A stretch of DNA of 60,009 bases from an uncultured Clostridia bacterium (GTDB lineage: Bacteria > Bacillota > Clostridia > TANB77 > CAG-508): positions 1-60,009 of the forward strand of contig CAKOXG010000002.1 of NCBI GenBank assembly GCA_934130025.1. The letters are read 5' to 3'. Of the stretch, positions 45,385 through 54,061 are shown piece by piece (positions within the stretch are counted from its first letter, which is position 1; each line of letters opens with the position of its first letter). A model generated the notes under the pieces. That model was given only the letters and a program-made list of their open reading frames with translations, made no database searches and had not been told where the DNA came from. Both the position numbers and the translations under genes were made by a program.

Positions 45385-46527
45385 CTAATCCTGAAGCATC
45401 ATATCAACTTTTCTCTCATAATCTTTTGAGTCACTGTAGGCCATATAAACACTAGAGGTATTTTTTCGTAAAAATTCAATAATTTCATAAACATCAATCC
45501 AAATCTGATTTGTTCCATCTTTTTGAACTTCATTGAAAATTAGCTGAAGACCAAAGTGAAGATGTGGAATGTTAATATTGTTCACGTTTTCATGGCTGCT
45601 ATAACCTGTCATTCCAAGGTACCCAATTACATCACCAGCAGAAACTATTTGCCCGCTGCGAGAGATTTTTAGCATAAGGGTGGTCTTTTCTTAAATGTGC
45701 GTAATAATAATATCTTTTGCCATCAAAGCTGCGTATTCCTATACGCCAACCTCCATATTGGTTCCATCCGAAGTGCTTCTACATATCCGGATTCTACAGC
45801 TATAATTGGTGTGCCAATGTTACCGCAACAAATCATTACCAAGATGCACACGCCTGTAGCCATAAGACCTTGATGACCCAAAATCTTTGTAATGGCTAAA
45901 ACTGTAATTCCTTGCAATAGGAAGAAAAGCTTTTAAGCCATATTTTTTAGTATATGTGAAAGAATCTGCATTTAAAATTTCATATTCACCAATAAATTCA
46001 TGAAAAATAGCATCATAGCTCTGATAAAAATAGTTAAATAATTTCATGTTTGAGGTTAAATCGTTAATTGTCTTTCCTGAATCTAATTCATTAATTAATT
46101 TGTCCAAATCGCTTTGTTTAAATAAGGAAATATCTCCGCCATATTTTGTTCCAAGATAAGCCATCAATTCAATCCAGTTATACTTCGTTTTAGCAGATTG
46201 GTCATTATGGGATGAAATATCAAGAGAAGCAAGTTTGCTAAGAACAGAAGCGGGGCATTTAAAATCTACCCACTTAATGTAGGATTTTGGAGAGTTTTGA
46301 GAGTCGTTTGCTAATTCTTCTGTTGAAATATTTGAAATTTTATTAATAAAATCTTCTCCATTAAAATCTGAATTAAATATATTTTCCAAATTAGTGTGAT
46401 TTTTTAATTTTAAGTTATTAATAAGAGTAAAAACAATAAGCAAAAGTGAGAGAAAAATAATAAATAAAAATAAAAATAAGCGCAATAAACAATTAAATTT
46501 AATAGACTTAATAAGCAAAAAAATCAC
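45385..46527 (-). CDS. M23 family peptidase, broken by three one-base insertions
   Basis: From ATG 46527: an N-terminal membrane helix, a helical middle region (KSYIKWVDFKCPASVLSK and others), then an M23 domain. The frame breaks at RRVHLGNDLL. Removing one base at each of 45825, 45770 and 45655 gives LGNIGTPIIAVESGYVEAL, then GWNQYGGWRIGIRSFDGKRY, then YYYAHLRKDHPYAKNLSQ and GQIVSAGDVIGYLGMTGYSS, continuing in frame with PHLHFGLQLIF to 45385 (about 380 residues). All three extra bases are a C before a GGN codon on the coding strand. The intact protein would be a wall-acting metallopeptidase; as written it is a pseudogene. Confidence 0.8.
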
Positions 46528-46648
46528 CTCTAAATAATAATAGATATAAATATATATATTAAATTTATTTGATAATATAACTCCACATTATTGATTTTGC
46601 TGCATTATTGATATAAAATAAGGTTAAAAATTAGGTTAGAGGATAGAA

Positions 46649-48799
46649 ATGTTTGAAGAGATAAAAGTAATAAAAAGAGATGGAAAAAAAGTAGACTTTG
46701 ATGGAAGCAAAATTGCAATTGCAATAAAAAAGGGCTTTGATAGTGTAAACCAAGAATGTGATAGATTAAAATATTCTGAAGAAGATGTAAATAAAATATA
46801 TAATCTTGTTATAAATGAAATCTCAAAAATGAATACAACTAAAATAAAAATAGAAGAAATTCAAGATTTAATAGAAAAGAATTTGAAACTTGAAGGGTAT
46901 GCAGATGTGTTTTACTCATTTGCAGAATACAGGGAAAGAAGGGCTCAATCCAGAAGACTTTTTTGGGATGAAAAGAAGCAACATAAGTTTTTAAAAGCAT
47001 TGGAAAAGTTAACAATTAGAAAAGAAAATGCTGAAGAAGTGGTAATAAGCCCATTAGAAATGATGGTTGATTATGGAAGTACTATATCAAAGGAATTTGC
47101 AAAATCATATATGGTGAAGAAGAAAATTGCAGAGGCTCAAGATTCTGGGGAGATTCATATACATGACTTAAACTTTATGCCGGTAGGAACAACCACTTCG
47201 TCTCAGATAAATTTAAATAAATTATATGATGAAGGGTTTAATACCAGAAATCTGCATATAAGGGAACCAAAAGATATAATGTCTTACACGGCGCTTGCAG
47301 TTTTGGCAATAAATTTAAACCAAAAAGAGCAGCATGGTTGCCAATCTATTCCTGCATTTGACTATTATATGGCTCCAGGAGTTGTAAAAACTTTTAAAAA
47401 ACAGTTAAGGCAAACTATGGATGATATATTGATTTATACTGATTTTGAAAAATTTGCAGCTACAAATGGAATAGCAAGAGAAATAGAAAAAATAGAAACA
47501 ACTAATATTGATATAGGGATATTTGACAAATATAGTAGAGATTCAAAACAGGTTCAAAGGATATTTAGAGTTTCGTATGATATTGCACTAAAGAAAACTG
47601 AAAAGATTGTATCACAGGCAATGGAAGGCTTTGTACATGATACAAATGTAATCGATTTATGTGGAAATGAGAAAATATACCCAACAATTAATTTAGGAAC
47701 AGATACATCACCAGAAGGAAGAATGGTTACAGCTAAGATACTAGATGCAATAGATTTTGGAATAGAAAATGAAAAAGAAAATTTATCTCCATTCGTAATA
47801 TTTAAAGTTATGGAAGGAGTGAACCTGAATAAACAAGACCCGAATTATGATTTGTATAAAAGAGCAATAGAAATTGCTTTAAAAAGAGGCTATCCAGCAT
47901 TTTCTTTTATTGATGCTTCATATAATAAAAAGTTTTATAAAGAAAGAGAGCCAGACAGTGAGGTGGCTTATAGTGCAAGTAACATAAGGGTTATGGAAAA
48001 CATTATTGATAGTGATAAGCAAATTTCATCACAAAGAGGAAATTTATCTTTTACCACGATAAATTTAGCTAGAATAGGAATAAAAACAAGCCCTATACTG
48101 AACAAAGCGGAAAAAAGCAAAAGAGGAAAATATGAAGAATTTTATGAAGCTTTGGAAGATACATTAAACCTTGTAAAAGAACAGCTACTAGACAGATTTG
48201 AAGTACAGGGGAATAAAAAAGCATATGAATTTCCATTCTTTATAAAGCAAGGAATATGCTTAGATGGAGAAAAAGTAAGAAACGAAGATAAAATTAGAAG
48301 AGTGATAAAGCACGGGACACTAAATATAGGGTTTATGGGGTTGGAAGAATGTGTGTATGCCTTAACTAAAAAGAAAAGAGAAGATAATAAAGAAGCAGAG
48401 AAAATAGCTATACAGATAGTAAAATTCATGAAGGAAAAAGTAGATGAATACAGCAATAAATATAATTTAAACTTTTGCTTGATGGGCACAGATGATATGG
48501 AGCTTTCAAAAGAATTTATGGCAACTGATAAAGCCATTTATGGGACAATACCTGGAATAACAGATAAAAAAGAATATACTAATTCATTCTATATTTCTAA
48601 TGGAAGTAGCAAGCTTAACCCAAAACAATTACAGCAAAAAATAGAAATAGAGGGACAATACCATAAATTCACAATTGGAGGCCATGTGGAGAGAATAAAT
48701 ATAGAAAAAAACTGGAATACTCAGGCACTTGAGAAAATATTAAGAATGTGCAAAAATTCAGATATCGGATTTATAAGATTTATAATAAATAATTCTTAA
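46649..48799 (+). CDS. NrdD-like anaerobic ribonucleotide reductase without glycyl-radical domain
   Basis: 716 residues. N-terminal ATP-cone (VIKRDGKKVDFDGSKIAIAI), then the NrdD barrel: SGEIHIHDLNFM, QKEQHGCQSIPAFDYYMAPG (first Cys kept), NRIV-like SASNIRVMENIIDSDKQ in place of the usual MGCRT segment (second Cys absent), RGNLSFTTINLARIG and FMGLEECVYAL. It ends at SDIGFIRFIINNS, followed at once by a terminator; the C-terminal zinc ribbon and RxxGY glycyl-radical loop of class III reductases are absent. It may be inactive, regulatory or a distinct enzyme. ATG 46649 follows AGAGG. Confidence 0.82.
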   Translation: MFEEIKVIKRDGKKVDFDGSKIAIAIKKGFDSVNQECDRLKYSEEDVNKIYNLVINEISKMNTTKIKIEEIQDLIEKNLKLEGYADVFYSFAEYRERRAQSRRLFWDEKKQHKFLKALEKLTIRKENAEEVVISPLEMMVDYGSTISKEFAKSYMVKKKIAEAQDSGEIHIHDLNFMPVGTTTSSQINLNKLYDEGFNTRNLHIREPKDIMSYTALAVLAINLNQKEQHGCQSIPAFDYYMAPGVVKTFKKQLRQTMDDILIYTDFEKFAATNGIAREIEKIETTNIDIGIFDKYSRDSKQVQRIFRVSYDIALKKTEKIVSQAMEGFVHDTNVIDLCGNEKIYPTINLGTDTSPEGRMVTAKILDAIDFGIENEKENLSPFVIFKVMEGVNLNKQDPNYDLYKRAIEIALKRGYPAFSFIDASYNKKFYKEREPDSEVAYSASNIRVMENIIDSDKQISSQRGNLSFTTINLARIGIKTSPILNKAEKSKRGKYEEFYEALEDTLNLVKEQLLDRFEVQGNKKAYEFPFFIKQGICLDGEKVRNEDKIRRVIKHGTLNIGFMGLEECVYALTKKKREDNKEAEKIAIQIVKFMKEKVDEYSNKYNLNFCLMGTDDMELSKEFMATDKAIYGTIPGITDKKEYTNSFYISNGSSKLNPKQLQQKIEIEGQYHKFTIGGHVERINIEKNWNTQALEKILRMCKNSDIGFIRFIINNS

Positions 48800-48800
48800 G

Positions 48801-48853
48801 AAAAAAAGTCTATATTCATAGCAAAAGTTGCTTTGTGATGTAGACTTTTTTTT
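48801..48853 (+). terminator. Intrinsic terminator
   Basis: AAAAAAAGTCTA pairs with TAGACTTTTTTTT (48841-48853), two bases after the NrdD-like stop codon. Confidence 0.75.
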
Positions 48854-48878
48854 ATTTATATGCTAAAATATAAAATAT

Positions 48879-48954
48879 GCCACCATAGCTCAGTTGGTAG
48901 AGCAACAGATTCGTAACCTGTAGGTCGTGAGTTCGATTCTCGCTGGTGGCTCCA
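48879..48954 (+). tRNA. tRNA-Thr (CGT anticodon)
   Basis: Acceptor GCCACCA pairs with TGGTGGC, anticodon loop TTCGTAA, T loop TTCGATT, discriminator T, encoded CCA. It lies 18 bases before ftsY. Confidence 0.93.
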
Positions 48955-48972
48955 AAATTGAAAGGATTTTTT

Positions 48973-49878
48973 ATGGGATTTTTTGATAAATTAAAGAATG
49001 GACTAAACAAAACAAAAACATCTTTTGATGAAAAAATGAATGATATATTCAGCAATTTTAGAAAAGTTGATGAGGATTTACTAGAGGAGCTAGAAGAGGC
49101 TTTAATTATGTCAGATGTTGGTGCCAATACATCATCTCAAATAATTGAAAATTTGAGACAAAGAATAAAAAAAGAAAATATAAAAGATGAAGAAGGCGTA
49201 AGAGAAGCTTTAAGACAAGAAATAAAGGAAATATTTGACAATAGTGATTCGGAACTTCATCTAAATACCAAGCCATCAGTTATATTAGTTGTTGGTGTTA
49301 ATGGAGTTGGAAAGACTACTTCAATAGGAAAAATTTCTAATAGATTAAAAAAAGATGGAAAGAAAGTTGTAATTGCTGCTGCAGATACATTTAGGGCTGC
49401 TGCTGTAGAACAGCTGGAAATATGGGCAGATAGAGCTGATTGTGACATTGTTAAAAGAAATGAAGGCACAGATCCTGCATCGGTTGTTTATGATGCTATA
49501 AAAATTACAAAAGCAAAGGGTGCAGATGTTTTAATATGTGATACTGCAGGAAGATTACATAATAAAAAATACCTTATGGATGAACTTGCAAAAATAAAAA
49601 AGGTAATTGATAAAGAATTGCCAGAAGCGGCTGAAGAGGTTCTAATGGTGCTAGATAGCACTACAGGCCAGAATGCAATATCGCAAGTTAAGGCTTTTAA
49701 AGAAACAGTTGATATAACTGGAATTATATTAACTAAACTAGATGGAACTGCAAAAGGGGGAGCAGTAATAGGAATTGTAAATGAAAATAATGTTGGAGTT
49801 AAGTTTATTGGTGTTGGAGAGCAAATCGATGACATGGAGAAATTTGACAGTGGGGATTTTGTGAAAGCGTTAATATAG
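48973..49878 (+). CDS. ftsY: FtsY, signal recognition particle receptor
   Basis: 301 residues from ATG 48973 after GAAAGGA; an in-frame GTG at 48946 lies inside the tRNA and is not used. Short N domain, then the SRP GTPase: GVNGVGKTTSIGK (G1), DTFRAAAVEQLEIW, ICDTAGRLHNKKYLMDEL, TKLDGTAKGG and FIGVGEQIDDMEKFD. It receives ribosome-SRP complexes at the membrane. It is short because the acidic A domain is nearly absent, as is common in Bacillota. Confidence 0.97.
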   Translation: MGFFDKLKNGLNKTKTSFDEKMNDIFSNFRKVDEDLLEELEEALIMSDVGANTSSQIIENLRQRIKKENIKDEEGVREALRQEIKEIFDNSDSELHLNTKPSVILVVGVNGVGKTTSIGKISNRLKKDGKKVVIAAADTFRAAAVEQLEIWADRADCDIVKRNEGTDPASVVYDAIKITKAKGADVLICDTAGRLHNKKYLMDELAKIKKVIDKELPEAAEEVLMVLDSTTGQNAISQVKAFKETVDITGIILTKLDGTAKGGAVIGIVNENNVGVKFIGVGEQIDDMEKFDSGDFVKALI

Positions 49879-49895
49879 AATCGGAGGTAGTAAGT

Positions 49896-52775
49896 TTGAA
49901 AAATAGTAACGAAAAAAATCAAACAAATGCAGAAAAAAAATTAATAGTTGAAGAAACAACCACGGAAACAATTGAAAAAAAAGATAAAGAAGAAAAAACA
50001 AAAAAAGCAAAAACAAGAAAGAGAATAGTGCTTGCAGTACTTGCAATTGCACTTGTTATTATTTATGTAATTGAAAGAGGAAATTATTTAGAAATTAAAG
50101 AAATTGGTGAAAATTATGTATCAATATTCTGGCAAAACTTAAGGTATACAGGAATTGCTGCTATAATTAATTTTTGTACAATATTTTACATAATGTATTC
50201 TACAACATCTAAAATTAAAGGTGGGCTAAAAACTTTTTTTGAAGATGAGAAGAAGGTTATGCCAAAGCTTCCACAAAAGTCAATTGCCTTTATTGTAGCC
50301 ACATTAGTTACAATTTGTACAACAGGAATGATTGTAGAAAAAGCTTTACCATGCTTTTTTAATACGCAATTTGTAACAACTGATCCAGCATTAGGTTTGG
50401 ATATTGGCTTTTTTGTGTTTATATGGCCATTCTTGGAATTTTTAACTATTTATGCAGCCGTAGCAGTAATTGCATCTACAATATATGCTGCAATGTACTA
50501 TCTTATTGTATTTAATGTGTTCTTTGACGGAATAAGCAGAGAATCTGTAAAGAAAAGTGATATTTTAAAACAAGCATTTTCAAAATTAAAAATATTAACA
50601 ATATTATTTGCAATTTGGGTGTTACTTGGAACTGTTAATATAGGAGTGCAAAAGTTTATAATACTAAATAGTGATGAGTCAGAAAATTACTCATTATTTG
50701 GTGCAGGACTTACAGAAACAACTATAAGGTTCTGGGGATACCTTGCATTATCAGCAGTAATGGTTATTTCGGTATTCAGAGCTATAAAAGAATTCCAAAA
50801 AAGAAACACTAAAAAGGTAATAAAATCAATACTAATAGTTCCAGGATATCTAGTTTCATTAATGATCGTTATGATAGGATTTAATTTAATTTTTGTAAAT
50901 TCAAATGAACTTGATAAAGAAAAAACATATATTGGATACAATATAAGAAATACTAAAAAAGCTTATGGAATCGACATAGACGAAGTTATTGTTCAAGATG
51001 AAGGTACAATTACACAAGGTTCTATTGTAGATAATTCAGAAACGATAAGAAACATCCCAATAGTAAGTGAAGAGACTGTTATTAAAGATCTTGGAGGTTC
51101 ACAAACAAGTAAAGGCTACTATAATTATAAAAATACTAAAATTGGGCTATATAATATAAAAGGAAAAGAATCTCTAGTATATGTAACTCCAAGAGAGATA
51201 GCAAGTTCAAAAGGTACATACAATAACAAAACATATGAATATACCCATGGATTTGGAGCAATTATCACATCTGCTACATCAGTTACAGAATCGGGAAATG
51301 TAAGCCATTTACAAAAAACATTTAAGCAAACTGATGAGGTTGTGAACGTAGATGAGCCAAGAATATATTTTGGACTAGAAACAAACGATACTGTTGTAAC
51401 AAATAGCAATGGTAAAAAGGAATTTGATTATCCAGCTGAAGACGGAGTAAACAATACAGAAAATACTTATGATGGTGATGCAGGACTTAAAGTTAATTTA
51501 TTAGATAGAATAGTGCTTGCAATTAAAGAAAAAGACGCAAAGCTTGTATTCTCTGGGAATGTAACTAGTGAAAGCAAAATATTACCAAATAGAAATATCA
51601 TACAAAGGGCAAAATCTATAATGCCATATTTAACTTATGATGATGAGCCATATATGGTAATTTCTAATTCAGGAAAAATGGTTTGGGTTCTAGACGCATA
51701 TACAACTAGTAACCAATACCCATATTCTCAAAGAACTATTTTAGAAAACAATGGAATTACTAAGAAGGAAATAAATTATATAAGAAATTCTGTAAAAGTT
51801 ATAATCAACGCATATTCTGGAGATGTTACATTCTATATAACTGATAAAACAGATCCAATAGCAATGGTTTATAAAAACATATATCCAGATTTATTTTCGG
51901 ATGAGGAAATACCAGAAGAGATTTCTAATCATTTTGTATATCCAAAGTATTTATATGAAATACAAGCAACTGTACTAGAAAGGTACCATAATATACAGCC
52001 AGATGTATTGTACAGAAGTGATGATGTTTGGAACATTGCTACACATAATACAAGCAGCAAAGTAACATCAAGCAAGGGAACAATAATTGATCCATATTAT
52101 ACTATGGTAAAAACTATAGATAGCACAACATCAAGATTAGGTTTAGTTTTACCATATACACCATATGAAAAACAAAATATAACAGCTTATCTAATTGGTT
52201 CATGTGATGAAAATGGAAAAAATGTATTAAAACTGTACAATTTCCCAACAGATAGCAATGTGGTAGGACCAATGCAGCTAGATACCCAATTAGAACAAGA
52301 TGAAACAATAGCGAAGGAAATAGAAAGCTTAAATGTTTCTGGAACTAAAATTACTAAGGATATAATAATAGTTCCAATAGACAATACACTATTATATGTG
52401 GAACCAATTTACCAACAGTATGTAAATGAGACTGATTCATTGCCAATACTTAAGAAGGTGGTAGTTGCATCTGGAACAAAGGTTGCAATAGGAGACACAT
52501 TTAATGATGCTTTGGCAAATTTAGTATCTCATTATGCTGTTGATATAGAGGTTGAAAACACAGATAGTATAGAAGAACTTGTAGATTTGATAATAAAAGC
52601 AAATAATAATCTTAAGGCATCTACTCAAAGTAATGATTGGGAACAAATTGGAAAAGACAATAAAAAATTACAAAGCTTGGTAGATAGGCTTGAAGAAGTA
52701 AGAAAAGAAATTGAAAAAAAGAAAGATGAAACAAAAAGCAAATCTAACACAGAGATGAGTAATGAAATTATGTAA
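49896..52775 (+). CDS. UPF0182 family membrane protein
   Basis: 959 residues from TTG 49896, seven bases after GGAGGT. A charged Lys/Glu/Thr-rich N-terminus is followed by about seven membrane helices (between roughly 45 and 345) and a large outer domain with EPRIYFGLETND, DDEPYMVISNSGKMVWVLDA and YVEPIYQQ, typical of UPF0182. The Lys/Glu tail is predicted coiled. No function is established for the family. The gene is just after ftsY and ends in a terminator. Confidence 0.9.
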   Translation: MKNSNEKNQTNAEKKLIVEETTTETIEKKDKEEKTKKAKTRKRIVLAVLAIALVIIYVIERGNYLEIKEIGENYVSIFWQNLRYTGIAAIINFCTIFYIMYSTTSKIKGGLKTFFEDEKKVMPKLPQKSIAFIVATLVTICTTGMIVEKALPCFFNTQFVTTDPALGLDIGFFVFIWPFLEFLTIYAAVAVIASTIYAAMYYLIVFNVFFDGISRESVKKSDILKQAFSKLKILTILFAIWVLLGTVNIGVQKFIILNSDESENYSLFGAGLTETTIRFWGYLALSAVMVISVFRAIKEFQKRNTKKVIKSILIVPGYLVSLMIVMIGFNLIFVNSNELDKEKTYIGYNIRNTKKAYGIDIDEVIVQDEGTITQGSIVDNSETIRNIPIVSEETVIKDLGGSQTSKGYYNYKNTKIGLYNIKGKESLVYVTPREIASSKGTYNNKTYEYTHGFGAIITSATSVTESGNVSHLQKTFKQTDEVVNVDEPRIYFGLETNDTVVTNSNGKKEFDYPAEDGVNNTENTYDGDAGLKVNLLDRIVLAIKEKDAKLVFSGNVTSESKILPNRNIIQRAKSIMPYLTYDDEPYMVISNSGKMVWVLDAYTTSNQYPYSQRTILENNGITKKEINYIRNSVKVIINAYSGDVTFYITDKTDPIAMVYKNIYPDLFSDEEIPEEISNHFVYPKYLYEIQATVLERYHNIQPDVLYRSDDVWNIATHNTSSKVTSSKGTIIDPYYTMVKTIDSTTSRLGLVLPYTPYEKQNITAYLIGSCDENGKNVLKLYNFPTDSNVVGPMQLDTQLEQDETIAKEIESLNVSGTKITKDIIIVPIDNTLLYVEPIYQQYVNETDSLPILKKVVVASGTKVAIGDTFNDALANLVSHYAVDIEVENTDSIEELVDLIIKANNNLKASTQSNDWEQIGKDNKKLQSLVDRLEEVRKEIEKKKDETKSKSNTEMSNEIM

Positions 52776-52815
52776 GAGAGGTAGGAAAAAAGGAGAAAAA
52801 ACCTCTCTTTTTCTA
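52774..52815 (+). terminator. Intrinsic terminator
   Basis: AAGAGAGGT (52774-52782) pairs with ACCTCTCTT (52801-52809), then TTTCTATTTT. Confidence 0.75.
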
Positions 52816-52917
52816 TTTTGTATTAATTCTAAAAAAATATTCATAATTTTGGGCAAGAAAAATTAAGGAAAAGTAGTTATAAACACAAAAATGGGCATAA
52901 TAAAATTGAGGTTTATA

Positions 52918-53220
52918 ATGAAAAGTAAAAAGAAAAATAGAAAGAAAATTGAACAAGAGCTCTTAAAAAAATTAGCTTCATTAGACTATGTTTTTCAAAA
53001 AAATAGTGTAATGGATCTTATTGAGCTGGCTGGAAATACAAAGAAATTTTTGATTAGAAATTTTGTATCTGGAATTGCAAAAGGAATAGGAGCAGGAATA
53101 GGTTTCTCAATTATAACAGCATTAATAATATATTTATTACAAAAAATAATTAGGCTAAATATTCCAGTAATAAGCCAATATATTTCGGACATAGTTGAAA
53201 TTGTACAAAAAACAAAATAA
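52918..53220 (+). CDS. DUF5665 small membrane protein
   Basis: 100 residues from ATG 52918 after GAGG. A basic N-terminus, then ELAGNTKKFLIRNFVSGIAK and a Gly-rich membrane segment GIGAGIGFSIITALIIYLL, the DUF5665 pattern. The function is unknown. An ATG 27 bases upstream has no ribosome site. Confidence 0.75.
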   Translation: MKSKKKNRKKIEQELLKKLASLDYVFQKNSVMDLIELAGNTKKFLIRNFVSGIAKGIGAGIGFSIITALIIYLLQKIIRLNIPVISQYISDIVEIVQKTK

Positions 53221-53354
53221 AAAGTTTTTTACGAATATTTGCAGCGAACATAAATTATTACTAATATAAAAATAAAAAAGTTACAAGAAACAATTGATTA
53301 ATAAAATGCAGTATTGTATAATGGAGCAAGAAAAAACAAGAAGGAGATAGAGAA

Positions 53355-53993
53355 ATGAATTTACCAAACAAATTAACATTATTTAGAATACTTTTAGTAC
53401 CAGTGATGGTTATAATATCTTTTTTTGATATACCAGGGAGTTTCCTAGGAATACCCACAACAATGTGGATACTTGATCTTATATTCGTTATAGCATCAAT
53501 AACAGATAAATTAGATGGCTATCTTGCAAGAAAGAATAATCAAGTAACTAATTTTGGCAAATTTTTAGATCCTATAGCAGATAAAATACTAGTTGTGGCA
53601 GCAATGATTTTATTTGTAGAAATGGGAAGACTGCCAGCTTGGATACCAATTATAGTAGTATTCCGTGAATTTGCAGTATCTGGCTATAGATTAATTGCTG
53701 TGCAAAATAGTGGAAAAGTAATTGCTGCAAATGTATGGGGAAAGCTAAAAACTGTTACGCAAATGATTGCAATTATTTTAATGTTCTTAACTACACATCC
53801 TTATTTTGCTTTTGCCTTTAGAGCAAAAACGGAGCAAGAAGCATTAACAAATAGTGCACTTACATATATGGCAACAGGGGATTTTATTATAAATATATTA
53901 GCTAGTGTGTTTATGACTGTATCGGTTATTGCAACCATTTTTTCTGGATACGAATATCTAAAAGGTGGAAAAGATTTATTGAAAGACTGTTAA
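53355..53993 (+). CDS. pgsA: CDP-diacylglycerol--glycerol-3-phosphate 3-phosphatidyltransferase
   Basis: 212 residues, about five membrane helices. The CDP-alcohol phosphotransferase motif is complete: DKLDGYLARKNNQVTNFGKF followed by LDPIADK. LPNKLTLFRILLVPVMV at the start and FREFAVSGYRLIAVQ are typical of PgsA. It makes phosphatidylglycerol phosphate, the precursor of PG and cardiolipin. AAGGAG precedes ATG 53355. Confidence 0.95.
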   Translation: MNLPNKLTLFRILLVPVMVIISFFDIPGSFLGIPTTMWILDLIFVIASITDKLDGYLARKNNQVTNFGKFLDPIADKILVVAAMILFVEMGRLPAWIPIIVVFREFAVSGYRLIAVQNSGKVIAANVWGKLKTVTQMIAIILMFLTTHPYFAFAFRAKTEQEALTNSALTYMATGDFIINILASVFMTVSVIATIFSGYEYLKGGKDLLKDC

Positions 53994-54061
53994 TCCACCT
54001 ACATAAAAAAACCTTGATAGTAATTAATGCAGCTTTTGAATGAGAGAGGAAGGAACAAACA

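Noticed and set aside
48770..48799. Another C-before-GG frameshift (ATCGGA) explaining the short NrdD-like end
   Set aside because: Removing the C gives an immediate stop and no zinc ribbon or glycyl-radical sequence follows in any frame, so the short end is not explained this way.
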